This document shows, piece by piece, positions 52,621 to 62,861 of a stretch of DNA of 64,000 bases (within the stretch, counting starts at the first letter, position 1; each line of letters opens with the position of its first letter). Origin of the DNA: Merdimonas faecis. Lineage in GTDB: Bacteria > Bacillota > Clostridia > Lachnospirales > Lachnospiraceae. Made by a program: the position numbers and the translations under genes. The notes under the pieces were generated by a model. It was not told where the DNA came from. It worked only from the letters and a program-made list of their open reading frames with translations, and searched no databases. Location: contig NZ_MIEH01000018.1 in NCBI RefSeq assembly GCF_001754075.1, positions 248,001 to 312,000 on the forward strand. Reading direction: 5' to 3'.

Positions 52621-54228
52621 TCAAAAAAAGTAGTTTCCTGCGATGGCTTCCGCCACCTTCAGGCCGTCCATTGCAGCAGAAGTAATGCCGCCGGCATAAC
52701 CGGCGCCCTCTCCGCAAGGGTATAGCCCCCGAACACTGCTTTGGAATGTTTCATCCCGGGGAATGCGTACCGGAGAGGAAGTCCGGCTCTCTACTCCGGA
52801 GAGAACGGCGTCGCCTCTGGCATATCCTTTTAGCTTTTTGTCAAATTCGCGGATCCCCATCTCCAGGGCGTCCCCGATTTCCTCCGGGAAAATGCTGCGC
52901 ACGTTGCTCCAGGCATAGGCTCCCTTGATCAGCGGTGTCACTGCTCCCGGTCCGGCGGAGGGCTGATTTTTGCAGAAATCCTCATAGAGCTGTACCGGGA
53001 TCTTTCCCCGGCCGGCCTTAAATGCCGCTTCTTCCAGTCTGCGTTGGAACTCCATCCCGGCCAGAGGAGAATCACTGCCAAAGTCTGCAGGATCTACCGT
53101 CACTACCACTGCACTGTTGGCATTTTTCCCGTCTCTTGCGTGATAGCTCATACCGTTGACCGCGATCCGCCCCTCTTCTGATGAGGCATTGACCACATAG
53201 CCGCCCGGGCACATGCAGAAGGTATAGACGCCTCTGCCGGAGGGAAGATTTGCAGTCAATTTATATGCAGCAGCTCCAAGCCCTTCCACCGATTCTTTGC
53301 CGTACTGAGACAGATTGACCATGGACTGCGGATGCTCAATACGCACGCCTGTGGCAAAGGCTTTGGCATGCATAGGGACTCCTTGCTCCATCAGCATGGA
53401 AAAAGTGTCTCTGGCACTGTGTCCCACGGCAAGGACTGCGATCCTTGCTGCAATTTCTTCGCTCTTTCCGGTCCGGGGATCCGTGACCACAAGACCCAGA
53501 AGTTCCTGAGAAGAAGAAAGCTTAAGGTCTGTCACCTGGCTGTGAAAGCGGATTTCTCCGCCCCACGCCAGAATCTGCCTGCGCATATTTTTTACGACCT
53601 CCACCAGGACATCCGTTCCGATGTGGGGCTTATTCTGATAAAGGATTTCTTTTGGCGCGCCGAATTTTACAAAGGTTTCCAGCACATAGCGTCCTCTTCC
53701 TGCCGAGTCATGGACCATCGTGTTCAGCTTTCCATCGGAAAAGGTTCCGGCCCCGCCCTCTCCGAACTGTACATTGGAAGAGGGATTTAAGATGCCGGTC
53801 TCCCAGAAACGGTCTACATCCTCCAGGCGTTCTTCCACAGAGGCACCTCTTTCCAGGAGAAGAGGCTGATACCCGAGCTTTGCAAGCTCCAGTCCGCAGA
53901 AGAGTCCGGCCGGGCCCGTGCCGATGACCACCGGTCGTTCCGATAAACGGCTGCTTCCGGAGACATGGATCTGGTAAGGGTGCTCGGGGTCCAGGAACAA
54001 AAGATCCTTCCGACCTCGTTTCCCTTTCAGAGATTTCTCTCTTTTGACGGTGGCATCTATGGTATAGACATAGAAAAGCTCCGGCTTTTTCCGGGCGTCA
54101 ACAGATTGTTTGCGGATCACATAAGAAAGAAGCGCATCCTCTTTGATGCCAAGCTTTTTTATAAGCCTGGCGGTAAGATCCGCTTCCGTATGATGGATTG
54201 GTAATTTTAATTGTTGTACTCGAACCAT
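52621..54228 (-). CDS. FAD-dependent oxidoreductase, uncharacterised
   Basis: 535 residues. An N-terminal about 90-residue helical/beta region (typical of this clostridial family) precedes the FAD-binding motif VIGTGPAGLFCGLELAKLGY. NVQFGEGGAGTFSDGKL and the C-terminal PCGEGAGYAGGITSAAMDG are conserved blocks. The reaction is unknown; the family is annotated as FAD-dependent dehydrogenase. GAGAG precedes the ATG. It lies 33 bases after the second flavoprotein. Confidence 0.9.
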   Translation of the reverse strand: MVRVQQLKLPIHHTEADLTARLIKKLGIKEDALLSYVIRKQSVDARKKPELFYVYTIDATVKREKSLKGKRGRKDLLFLDPEHPYQIHVSGSSRLSERPVVIGTGPAGLFCGLELAKLGYQPLLLERGASVEERLEDVDRFWETGILNPSSNVQFGEGGAGTFSDGKLNTMVHDSAGRGRYVLETFVKFGAPKEILYQNKPHIGTDVLVEVVKNMRRQILAWGGEIRFHSQVTDLKLSSSQELLGLVVTDPRTGKSEEIAARIAVLAVGHSARDTFSMLMEQGVPMHAKAFATGVRIEHPQSMVNLSQYGKESVEGLGAAAYKLTANLPSGRGVYTFCMCPGGYVVNASSEEGRIAVNGMSYHARDGKNANSAVVVTVDPADFGSDSPLAGMEFQRRLEEAAFKAGRGKIPVQLYEDFCKNQPSAGPGAVTPLIKGAYAWSNVRSIFPEEIGDALEMGIREFDKKLKGYARGDAVLSGVESRTSSPVRIPRDETFQSSVRGLYPCGEGAGYAGGITSAAMDGLKVAEAIAGNYFF

Positions 54229-54261
54229 GCGATACTCTCTTTCATGTGTAATATTCCCTGG

Positions 54262-55515
54262 CTACAGAACAGCGGATCTTCCGGCAAGCCTTCCAGTTGT
54301 TATGGCCCAGCAGATGTTATATCCGCCGCAGATCCCATCTGCATCTGTCAGTTCACCGGCAAGATAGAGACCTTTCCGAAGTCTGGATTCCATTGTATCA
54401 GGATCGATCTCTGCTGTGGAGACACCTCCTGCACAGACCTGGGCGCTTTCAAAGCCATTGGTGTCTGTGACGGTAAGGCGTGTATGTTTGCAGGCTGATA
54501 CCAGCTTATCTAAATGATAGTGTTCCAGATCAGGAACACGTATACGCCCTGAAAGTCCGGCCTGCTTTAACAGCGGTACGATCAGCTTGTCCGGGAAAAA
54601 TCCAAGCAGAAATTCTTCCAGCGTAAGCCTGGGACTTCTTAAAAGCGCTTCCGTGCGTTTCCGGAACAGTGAAAGAAGCTCCCTGTCAGAAAGTTCCGGT
54701 ACGAAATCTATAGATAGCCGCACCTGTTTTCGCTCATGCAGTCCTTTTGCCGCATAGCGGCTGACCTGAAAGACCGGAATACCGGAGATGCCATAGGAGG
54801 TCAGCTGCAGTTCGCCGCTGTCTTCGGAACACACTTTCCCATCCACATAGACCGATACCTTTCCGTCTGTACGGACGCCGGAGGCTTTCGCAAAGGGAGA
54901 ATCTTCCACTTTCAGCTGGACAAGTGCCGGAACCACCGGGACTATGGTGTGGCCAAAGGATTTTGCCAGATCATAGCCGGTGCCGTCGGAGCCCTGTACA
55001 GGAGCTGCTTTTCCGCCGCAGGCAAGGATCACCCGGTCTGCGTTGCAGATCTTTTTCTGGGACTGGCAGGTCTTTGATCCTGCATGGATCTGAAACCCGG
55101 TGCCTTTGGGGATGATCTTTGTAATATGTGTATCCAGACAGATCTCCACTCCCAGTTCTTTTAAACGTCTTGTCATAACCCTTAAGACTGAGGAGGCCTG
55201 GCCGGAACGGGGATAGAGATAGTTTCCCTTTGCCCGGACAGGAAGGCCCAGATCCTCGAAAAACCGGACCGTGTCCTGCCAGCTGGTCTTTTGGATGACG
55301 GCCTGAATAAACCTGGGGTCCTCACTCCGGTAACAGTCCGGGGTCAGATGGGTATTAGCCAGGTTGCAGTGCCCGTTGCCGGTCACAAGGATCTTCTTCC
55401 CCAGCTGGGATTTGTGTTCCAGTATGGTGATCCGGGCGGACGGATCCTGTTCGGCAGCGGCAATAGCAGCCGCCATACCGGAAACGCCGCCTCCGATGAT
55501 AGCAATATGCTTCAT
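54262..55515 (-). CDS. BaiN/HI0933-like flavoprotein
   Basis: 417 residues with FAD motif IAIIGGGVSGMAAAIAAAEQ, then LGKKILVTGNGHCNLAN, which is highly characteristic of the HI0933/BaiN group. The C-terminal VCAGGVSTAEIDPDTMESR and GGYNICWAITTGRLAGRSA close the FAD domain. BaiN in gut clostridia has been linked to bile-acid dehydroxylation; most homologues have no tested function, and nothing here supports a bile-acid role. AGGAGAG precedes the ATG. Confidence 0.9.
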   Translation of the reverse strand: MKHIAIIGGGVSGMAAAIAAAEQDPSARITILEHKSQLGKKILVTGNGHCNLANTHLTPDCYRSEDPRFIQAVIQKTSWQDTVRFFEDLGLPVRAKGNYLYPRSGQASSVLRVMTRRLKELGVEICLDTHITKIIPKGTGFQIHAGSKTCQSQKKICNADRVILACGGKAAPVQGSDGTGYDLAKSFGHTIVPVVPALVQLKVEDSPFAKASGVRTDGKVSVYVDGKVCSEDSGELQLTSYGISGIPVFQVSRYAAKGLHERKQVRLSIDFVPELSDRELLSLFRKRTEALLRSPRLTLEEFLLGFFPDKLIVPLLKQAGLSGRIRVPDLEHYHLDKLVSACKHTRLTVTDTNGFESAQVCAGGVSTAEIDPDTMESRLRKGLYLAGELTDADGICGGYNICWAITTGRLAGRSAVL

Positions 55516-55537
55516 ATTCTCTCTCCTTTTGCAGGAT

Positions 55538-56836
55538 TTATAAAGTCACGATTCCGTCCCGTACCAGATACTCCAATGACATCAGGATTCCCAGCTTGGC
55601 GTGCGGCCAGGTGAGCCCGCCCTGGAAATAAACGGCATAGGGAGGTTTGATGGGACCGTCGGCGCTCAGCTCTATGGAGGAACCCTGGACGAAGGCACCG
55701 GCCGCCATGATCACATCACTGTCATAGCCGGGCATGGCCCATGGCTCCGGCGTTACATAGGAGTCCACCGGCGCCGCGGCCTGAATACCTTTGCAGAAGG
55801 CGATGACGCCCTCAGGCTTTCCAAAGGTCACAGCCTGGATGATGTCGTGACGGTCCTCCTGTCCGTCCGGGATTACCGGAAACTGAAGTTTTTCATAGAT
55901 ATTGGCGGCAAAGATGGCGCCCTTTAATGCCGACGCGGTCACCGTGGGGGCAAGGAAAAGCCCCTGGTAAAAGGACTGCATGATGCCAAGGGATGCGCCG
56001 ACTTCTTTGCCAAGCCCCGGTGAAGTCAGACGGTAGCTGCAGTTTTCGATCAGATCCTTTCGTCCGGCGATATAGCCGCCGATGGGGGCAAGGCCGCCGC
56101 CTGGATTCTTGATCAGAGACCCCACCACCAGGTCGGCTCCTAAGTCGCTGGGCTCGATCGTCTCTACAAATTCTCCGTAACAGTTATCTACCATCACGAT
56201 CACATCAGGCTTGATGCGTTTTACAAAGGAGATTAGCTCGCCGATCTGTGAAACGGAAAAGCTGGGCCTGGTCTGGTAGCCCTTGGAGCGCTGGATGGTA
56301 ATGAGTTTTGTTTTATCGTGGATCGCCTTTTTGATATTATCGTAATCAAAGCTTCCGTCAGGCAGAAGATCTACCTGGGAATAGGTGATGCCGTACTCCG
56401 CAAGTGATCCGTTGGAAGGCCGGATACCGATGACCTCTTCCAGGGTATCATATGGCTTTCCAACTGGAGACAAAAGCTCGTCTCCCGGGCGTAGGTTTGC
56501 GGCGAGAGCCAGGGACAAAGCGTGGGTCCCGCAGGTAATCTGAGGCCGTACCAGGGCGTCTTCTGTGTGGAAAACAGAGGCATAGACCTTTTCCAGCGTA
56601 TCCCTGCCAAGATCATCGTAGCCATAGCCGCTGGCATACTGAAAACAGGCCTCGCTGACCCGGTTTTCCTGCATGGCGCGGATCACCTTCAGCTGGTTAT
56701 ACTCAGCTGTTTCATCAATAGCACGAAACCGCTCCTTTAGCCCGGCCTCAATCTGATTTCCAAAATCCAATACTGATTTGCGGATTCCTATTTCTCTGTA
56801 AATAGATTCTTTTTCTGTTGACATATCAAATGACAT
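55538..56836 (-). CDS. Methionine gamma-lyase family PLP protein
   Basis: A fold-type I PLP enzyme of 432 residues (family once called aluminium-resistance protein). The substrate-binding lead YGYDDLGRDTLEKVYA, the ITCGTHALSLAL cofactor-binding region and the PLP lysine in VVGSLIKNPGGG are visible. The reaction is probably lysis of a sulfur amino acid, but the family is poorly characterised. It is part of the run between miaA and the flavoproteins. Confidence 0.9.
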   Translation of the reverse strand: MSFDMSTEKESIYREIGIRKSVLDFGNQIEAGLKERFRAIDETAEYNQLKVIRAMQENRVSEACFQYASGYGYDDLGRDTLEKVYASVFHTEDALVRPQITCGTHALSLALAANLRPGDELLSPVGKPYDTLEEVIGIRPSNGSLAEYGITYSQVDLLPDGSFDYDNIKKAIHDKTKLITIQRSKGYQTRPSFSVSQIGELISFVKRIKPDVIVMVDNCYGEFVETIEPSDLGADLVVGSLIKNPGGGLAPIGGYIAGRKDLIENCSYRLTSPGLGKEVGASLGIMQSFYQGLFLAPTVTASALKGAIFAANIYEKLQFPVIPDGQEDRHDIIQAVTFGKPEGVIAFCKGIQAAAPVDSYVTPEPWAMPGYDSDVIMAAGAFVQGSSIELSADGPIKPPYAVYFQGGLTWPHAKLGILMSLEYLVRDGIVTL

Positions 56837-56868
56837 ATCTGATTATTCCTCTCTTTTCTTGTTACTTG

Positions 56869-57165
56869 CTAAAATGCATCCATGATCATGGTCTTAAGTG
56901 CGGCGCATTTTGCGTCGAATTCCGGATTCAGAGACGGAATCTCGACAATCACATCTGCCGCCTCCCGGAATTTTTTCATATCGTAAAGAAGCGACGCCCG
57001 GTTCAGCTCGTAAAGCGCCCGTTCTCCTTCGGTCCGTATCAGCGGTTTTAAGCGCTGAAGCTCCCGGTAGGTGACCGGTGCGTTGTGGCTGCAGGCATAC
57101 ACCTCCATCAGTGTGTTCATCCGTTTCAGAAATCTGGAACCCCCGAATAATCTTTGAAACAACAT
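56869..57165 (-). CDS. Small helical (TPR-like) protein, unknown
   Basis: 98 residues, mostly predicted helix. The segment GERALYELNRASLLYDMKKF followed by REAADVIVEIPSLNPEFDAK resembles one or two TPR units. GGAGGG precedes the ATG. It follows miaA by about 20 bases and is probably co-transcribed. No function assigned. Confidence 0.78.
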   Translation of the reverse strand: MLFQRLFGGSRFLKRMNTLMEVYACSHNAPVTYRELQRLKPLIRTEGERALYELNRASLLYDMKKFREAADVIVEIPSLNPEFDAKCAALKTMIMDAF

Positions 57166-57186
57166 AATACTCCCTCCATTTATTTA

Positions 57187-58113
57187 TCAAATGTGCTTCA
57201 GCATAAATGCCAGCATCTTTTCTTCATCATAATCAAAATCAGGTTTGTCTACCCAGATTACATCCTTCTCCCTCTTAAACCAGGTGATCTGGCGTTTTGC
57301 AAAATGTCTTGTGTCCCGCTTGATACGGTAGATGGCGTCATCAAGGCTTAAGACTCCGTCCAGATAGGCAAGAATCTCTTTGTATCCCAGCCCCTGCATG
57401 GATACCATGCTGCTGGTACAGCCCATGTCCTTTAATGCCTGCACCTCATCTACAAGGCCGGCTTCTATCATCAGGTCTACCCGGCGGTCGATCTGACGGT
57501 AAAGCTTCTGACGGTCGTCGTTTAATACAAAATAAGATGCGTCATAGGGAGACTCCTTCTGACGCTCCTGTTCGTTGTGGCGGGAAATCAGATCTCCCGT
57601 CTGGTGATGGTATTCCAGCGCCCGGATCACCCGCTTGATATTATGCGGGTGGATGTCTTTTGCCGCCTTAGGATCCACAGCCGCAAGCCTTTCATGGAGT
57701 GCTTCTGCTCCGGATCTTTCGGCAAAATCCTCAAGCTCTTTCCGGTATGCGTCATCGCCGCTTTCCTTGGTAAAATCAATGTCATAGAGCACTGCCTGGA
57801 TATAGAAACCAGTGCCTCCGGTAAGGATGGGGATATGCCCTCTGTCATAAATACCCGTCATGGCTTCTTTTGCCATCTGTTGGAACTTCACAACATGAAA
57901 TTCTTCGGAAGGTTCCAGCACATCGATCAGATGATGGGGGACGCCTTCCATTTCTTCCGGTCGGATCTTGGCTGATCCGATATCCATATGCCGGTACACC
58001 TGCATAGAATCTGCAGAAATGATCTCGCCGCCAATGGCTTTTGCAAGGCGTATGGACATTTTTGTTTTGCCCACGGCCGTAGGCCCGGCCAGGACAACAA
58101 ATGGTTTCTTCAT
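57187..58113 (-). CDS. miaA: tRNA dimethylallyltransferase MiaA
   Basis: Adds dimethylallyl to A37 of tRNAs reading U-starting codons. P-loop AGPTAVGKTKMS, ISADSMQVYRHMDIGSAK, LTGGTGFYIQA and GYKEILAYL are diagnostic; 308 residues. It begins right at the end of mutL. The methylthio-adding partner MiaB is encoded upstream in the same array (63.4 kb). Confidence 0.97.
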   Translation of the reverse strand: MKKPFVVLAGPTAVGKTKMSIRLAKAIGGEIISADSMQVYRHMDIGSAKIRPEEMEGVPHHLIDVLEPSEEFHVVKFQQMAKEAMTGIYDRGHIPILTGGTGFYIQAVLYDIDFTKESGDDAYRKELEDFAERSGAEALHERLAAVDPKAAKDIHPHNIKRVIRALEYHHQTGDLISRHNEQERQKESPYDASYFVLNDDRQKLYRQIDRRVDLMIEAGLVDEVQALKDMGCTSSMVSMQGLGYKEILAYLDGVLSLDDAIYRIKRDTRHFAKRQITWFKREKDVIWVDKPDFDYDEEKMLAFMLKHI

Positions 58114-58115
58114 AG

Positions 58116-60116
58116 CTACACGATCCTTTTAAATTTCTTTTCCAGTTCCCGTTTGCTCATGGCAATGATGGTCGGTCTGCCATGGGGGCAATGATAGGGG
58201 TTTTTAAGGGTCAGAAGCTCACCGATCAGGGTATCGACTTCGGCCGCCGACAGCTTCATCTTTCCCTTGACTGCTGCTTTACAGGACATAGAGGCAACCT
58301 TTTCATCGATGAGATCAGCAGACAGATTCCGACTGACTTCATCAGACAGGGAATCCAGCATCTGCATCAGCAGCTCTTTTTTGGCAATACTGAACAGATT
58401 GTCCGGAACTGCCCGGACCGCAAAGGAATCCTGCCCGAATTCTTCAAATTCAAATCCGATCCTGGTGAACCGGTCCATATATTCACGAAGGAGGGCGGCC
58501 TCCTGCATCCCCAGGTCCAGGATGATGGGCGGACTGATCATCTGAGAGGTATACTCTCTGGTCTTCATGCTTTTTAACGTCCGCTCATAAAGCACCCGCT
58601 CGTGGGCGGCATGCTGGTCGATGATATATAAGTTATCCTGGAACTGTACCATCCAGTAGGTGTCAAACACCTGGCCGATCAGCTTATACTCGGCCTTTAC
58701 TTCCCGGTCCAGAAATTTTTCTTCAAAAAGATCCAGCTGCTTTGTTTCCGTGGCAGGCCCGGCCTGTGCCTTTTCCTGTTCTTTTCTGGCCGTAACAGCT
58801 GTTTCGCGGATACGGTCTGCCTGAAGCTTTTGCCGGTAAATCTGTGACTGTCCGTCCACCTCCGCCTGAGAGCCCCGGTCATGATATGCCCTGACCCGCT
58901 CCCGCATCTTTGCCATGAAATAGTCAAGATCCCGCTCCTCTTTTGGAGGAATCGCTTCTTTTTTAGGCATTGAAGCCTGGACAGGAGAATTGTTCTCCAT
59001 TTTTTCCCGGGAAGGAACAGCCGGGGAAGGCACGGGCGTGGAAGACATGGACGTGGAAACCGGAGCAGGCGCAGCCGGGACCTTTTTGGGGACAGCCGGC
59101 TCATCAAGCTCTACCTGAGGGATCAGTTCTTCGGCGTGAAGCCCCTTATCCACTGCTTCGTATATGGCATTATAGACTGCCTGCTGGTTCTGGAACCGGA
59201 TCTCCATTTTTGCCGGATGGACATTCACATCCACCTCTTCTCCCGCCATGGTGATCATAAGGACCACAAAGGGATACTTATGCTGCATGGTAAAATCCTT
59301 GTAGGCGTCTTCAATAGCCTTCGATACAATATGATTTTTAACATATCTGCCGTTGATAAAATAGTTTTCAAAGTTCCGGTTTCCGCGGGAGATGATCGGC
59401 TTTCCGAGAAAACCGGTGATCTGTATCCCTTCCGCCTGGAAGCGGACCTCCAGCAGGTTGGACGCAATCTCCCGGCCGTAAACATGATAGATCACATCTC
59501 TTAAATTTCCATTCCCGGAGGTGTGGATCCTGGACTGGTGATTATTAATGAACTGGAACGAAATCTCCGGATGCGACAGAGCCATGCGGGTCATAAGATC
59601 GCTTACGTGGCTGGCCTCTGTCATAGGCGTCTTTAAAAATTTCCGTCGCGCCGGTGTGTTATAGAAAAGCTGACGGATGATAAAGGTGGTGCCGTCCTTT
59701 GCACCCGTCTCCTCCAGATCCTCCTCTTTTCCACCGCTGATCCGGTAGCGTGTCCCAAAGGTCTCTTCCTGAGTCTTTGTGATCATTTCCACCTGGGAGA
59801 CGGCAGCGATACTTGAGAGCGCTTCTCCACGGAATCCCAGGGAATGGATATGTAGCAAGTCATCCACCGAGCGGATCTTGCTGGTAGAATGTCGTAAGAA
59901 AGCAGACGGAACCTCTTCTTTTGGAATCCCACAGCCGTTGTCGGCAATGCGGATATAGGAGATTCCACCCTCCTCGATCTCTACGGTGACGGCGGTGGCT
60001 CCCGCGTCGATGGCGTTTTCGGACAGCTCCTTTACGATGGATGCCGGGCGTTCCACTACCTCTCCCGCTGCGATCTTGTCTATGGTGACAGGATCCAGTA
60101 TCTGTATTTTACTCAT
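58116..60116 (-). CDS. mutL: DNA mismatch repair protein MutL
   Basis: The mismatch-repair ATPase and latent nickase. N-terminal GHKL motifs GEVVERPASIVKELSENAID, ADNGCGIP and GFRGEALSSI. A Pro/Ala/Ser-rich linker lies at about 335-390. The C-terminal endonuclease motif DQHAAHERVLYE is present, as expected in organisms without MutH, and CPHGRP near the end fits the metal site. It has 666 residues and starts 3 bases after mutS. Confidence 0.97.
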   Translation of the reverse strand: MSKIQILDPVTIDKIAAGEVVERPASIVKELSENAIDAGATAVTVEIEEGGISYIRIADNGCGIPKEEVPSAFLRHSTSKIRSVDDLLHIHSLGFRGEALSSIAAVSQVEMITKTQEETFGTRYRISGGKEEDLEETGAKDGTTFIIRQLFYNTPARRKFLKTPMTEASHVSDLMTRMALSHPEISFQFINNHQSRIHTSGNGNLRDVIYHVYGREIASNLLEVRFQAEGIQITGFLGKPIISRGNRNFENYFINGRYVKNHIVSKAIEDAYKDFTMQHKYPFVVLMITMAGEEVDVNVHPAKMEIRFQNQQAVYNAIYEAVDKGLHAEELIPQVELDEPAVPKKVPAAPAPVSTSMSSTPVPSPAVPSREKMENNSPVQASMPKKEAIPPKEERDLDYFMAKMRERVRAYHDRGSQAEVDGQSQIYRQKLQADRIRETAVTARKEQEKAQAGPATETKQLDLFEEKFLDREVKAEYKLIGQVFDTYWMVQFQDNLYIIDQHAAHERVLYERTLKSMKTREYTSQMISPPIILDLGMQEAALLREYMDRFTRIGFEFEEFGQDSFAVRAVPDNLFSIAKKELLMQMLDSLSDEVSRNLSADLIDEKVASMSCKAAVKGKMKLSAAEVDTLIGELLTLKNPYHCPHGRPTIIAMSKRELEKKFKRIV

Positions 60117-60119
60117 AAC

Positions 60120-62768
60120 TTACCACCTGTTTTTTAATTTATTCTGTAACTGGTATAAAGTGTTCAACGCGTCAATCGGTGTCAGGTTGGCAAGATCCAG
60201 CTGCTCGATCTCTTCGATCACGTCGTCATCTTTCACAGTGTCAAACAAAGACATCTGAGCCAGATCCACCTCATCATAATGCTTTGTCTTAAGCTTTGGC
60301 TTTTCCGTACCCTGTGCGGCAATGTCCTTGATCCGGGTGGTGATATCCGCCTGGACCAGCTCTTCTACAATCTCCTTGGCACGGTTAGTGACGGATTCCG
60401 GTACGCCGGCAAGCCTTGCCACCTGGATGCCGTAGCTCTTATCAGCGCCTCCCTTTACGATCTTGCGCAGGAAAATGATGTCGTCTCCCTTTTCCTTAAC
60501 GGCAATGCAGTAGTTATTTACATTGCTGATCTTGCCCTCCAGCTCCGTCAGCTCATGATAATGGGTGGCAAACAGGGTTTTGGCTCCCAAAAGCTTACTG
60601 TTGCTGATATGCTCGATCACGGCCCAGGCGATGCTCAAGCCGTCAAAAGTGCTGGTCCCTCTTCCAATCTCATCCAGGATCAGAAGGCTTTTGCTGGTGG
60701 CATTGCGCAGAATGTTGGCCACCTCCGTCATCTCCACCATAAAGGTACTCTGGCCGCTGGCCAGGTCATCAGAGGCTCCGACTCTGGTAAAGATCCGGTC
60801 CACCAGGCCGATGTTGGCGCTGGAAGCCGGCACAAAGGAGCCAATCTGGGCCATCAGCACGATCAGTGCGCTCTGGCGCATATATGTAGATTTTCCCGCC
60901 ATATTAGGACCGGTAATAACAGAGATCCTGTTTTTGCGGTCATCCAGGTAGGTGTCATTGGAAATAAACATATCCGACGGGATCATTTTTTCCACTACCG
61001 GGTGGCGTCCGTCTTTGATGTCGATCACGCCCTTTTCGTTGATCCTGGGGCGTACATACCGGTTCCGCTCCGCTACCAGAGCCAGGGAAGCTAAGGCGTC
61101 GATCTTTGCCACAGCCTTGGCCGTTGTCTGTATCCTTAAGACTTCTGCGGCGATGGTGTCACGCACGTCGCAGTATAATTGATATTCCAGTGCGTAGAGC
61201 TTGTCCTCCGCACCGAGGATCGTATCTTCCAGCTCCTTGAGCCTGGGGATGATATAACGTTCCGCATTGGCCAGCGTCTGCTTTCGGGTGTAGTATTCCG
61301 GAACCAGATTCTTGAAGGAGTTGGTTACCTCCAGATAATAGCCGAATACTTTATTATAGCGGATCCTTAAGTTTTTGATGCCTGTTTTTTCCCTCTCCTC
61401 TTCCTCCAGCTTTGCAAGCCATTCTTTTCCGTTTGATTTAGCCTGCCTTAACCGGTCTACCTCTTCATGATATCCATCCCGGATGATGCCGCCTTCTTTC
61501 ATTGCAATCGGCGGATCCTCATTTATGGCTTGTCCGATCAGAGTGCACAGGTCCTCCAGAGGATCCAGATCCTGACATAATTCCTGTAAAAGTCCGGAGG
61601 ACATATCCTGAAGGATACATTTGATATGCGGGAGCATGGAAAGGGATTTTTCAAATGCGATCAGATCCCTTGGGTTGGCGGAATGATAGGTGATCTTGCA
61701 CATCAGCCGCTCCAGGTCGTAGACCGAAGAAAGATACTCCCGGATCTCTTCCCGGGAAATGGCCTGCTCCTTGAACTCCTCTACCGCGTCAAGGCGCTCT
61801 TCGATTTCTTTTTTTGTGATCAGAGGCTGCTCGATGCATTTGCGCAGTGTACGGGCGCCCATGGCCGTTTTTGTTTTATCAAGAACCCACAGAAGAGACC
61901 CTCTTTTCTGTTTTTCTCTGAGTGTCTCGCAAAGTTCCAGATTTCTGCGCGTAGAGCTGTCCAGGAGCATATATCTTCCGCTGTTATAAACGGTCAGATT
62001 GGTGATATGGGACAGATCCTGCTTCTGGGTTTCCAGCAGATATTTCAGCAGCGCTCCGGAAGCGATCACACCGCAGTCATAGTCGGAAAGCCCCAGTCCT
62101 TCCAGTGCACTGACATGAAAATGGTCTTTCAGAGTCTGTCCGCAGATCGCGTCATCAAAATACCAGGCATCCAGGGTATAGATGGTGATGCCAAGCTTCT
62201 CCTTTAAAAGGTCAAGGTCCATGCCGCTCATATAAAAAGCCTCATTGCATATCAGCTCTGAGGGCATGTACCGGTAAATCTCATCGAATAATTTTTCGCT
62301 GTCGCTGATCTCGCTTACAAAGTAGTCCCCGGTTGTAACATCCGCTACTGACAGCCCGTAGCGGTCCGCAATGTAAACGATGCACATGATGTACTGGTTT
62401 CTGGTTTCATCCAGAGCCTGTGTATCCAGATTGGTTCCCGGCGTAACGATACGCACGACCTCACGCTTCACAAGCCCTTTTGCGGTAGCAGGATCCTCCA
62501 TCTGTTCACAGATAGCCACTTTATAGCCCTTGGAGACAAGGCGGTTCAGATAGCCGTCCACTGCATGATAGGGAACGCCGCACATGGGGGCCCGCTCTTC
62601 AAGTCCGCAGTTTTTTCCGGTCAGAGTAATCTCCAGTTCTTTGGACGCTGTCAGGGCGTCGTCAAAAAACATTTCGTAGAAATCGCCTAATCTATAAAAC
62701 AGGATGCAGTCCGGATATTCTTTTTTTGTGTCTACATATTGCTGCATCATGGGTGTTAATTCTGCCAA
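60120..62768 (-). CDS. mutS: DNA mismatch recognition protein MutS
   Basis: Recognises base mismatches and small loops. The mismatch-reading Phe-x-Glu motif is in GDFYEMF near residue 30; the ATPase part has TGPNMAGKSTYMRQ, LLILDEIGRGTSTFDG and the FATHYHEL loop. It has 882 residues, full length. The start is TTG (TTG GCA GAA) nine bases after GAGGAG; no better ATG is nearby. It is first of the mutS-mutL-miaA set. Confidence 0.98.
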   Translation of the reverse strand: MAELTPMMQQYVDTKKEYPDCILFYRLGDFYEMFFDDALTASKELEITLTGKNCGLEERAPMCGVPYHAVDGYLNRLVSKGYKVAICEQMEDPATAKGLVKREVVRIVTPGTNLDTQALDETRNQYIMCIVYIADRYGLSVADVTTGDYFVSEISDSEKLFDEIYRYMPSELICNEAFYMSGMDLDLLKEKLGITIYTLDAWYFDDAICGQTLKDHFHVSALEGLGLSDYDCGVIASGALLKYLLETQKQDLSHITNLTVYNSGRYMLLDSSTRRNLELCETLREKQKRGSLLWVLDKTKTAMGARTLRKCIEQPLITKKEIEERLDAVEEFKEQAISREEIREYLSSVYDLERLMCKITYHSANPRDLIAFEKSLSMLPHIKCILQDMSSGLLQELCQDLDPLEDLCTLIGQAINEDPPIAMKEGGIIRDGYHEEVDRLRQAKSNGKEWLAKLEEEEREKTGIKNLRIRYNKVFGYYLEVTNSFKNLVPEYYTRKQTLANAERYIIPRLKELEDTILGAEDKLYALEYQLYCDVRDTIAAEVLRIQTTAKAVAKIDALASLALVAERNRYVRPRINEKGVIDIKDGRHPVVEKMIPSDMFISNDTYLDDRKNRISVITGPNMAGKSTYMRQSALIVLMAQIGSFVPASSANIGLVDRIFTRVGASDDLASGQSTFMVEMTEVANILRNATSKSLLILDEIGRGTSTFDGLSIAWAVIEHISNSKLLGAKTLFATHYHELTELEGKISNVNNYCIAVKEKGDDIIFLRKIVKGGADKSYGIQVARLAGVPESVTNRAKEIVEELVQADITTRIKDIAAQGTEKPKLKTKHYDEVDLAQMSLFDTVKDDDVIEEIEQLDLANLTPIDALNTLYQLQNKLKNRW

Positions 62769-62861
62769 TTTTATTCTCCTCTTCTGTAACTGATATCATC
62801 CTAATATTATAGCATTTCCGGTGCGAATAAGAAAGAGAGAATTTCTCAATTTCCTCCTCCG

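Noticed and set aside
54262-55515. Bile-acid dehydroxylation (bai) locus because of the BaiN-like flavoprotein
   Set aside because: No other bai genes are present, and this flavoprotein family is widespread in bacteria without that pathway.
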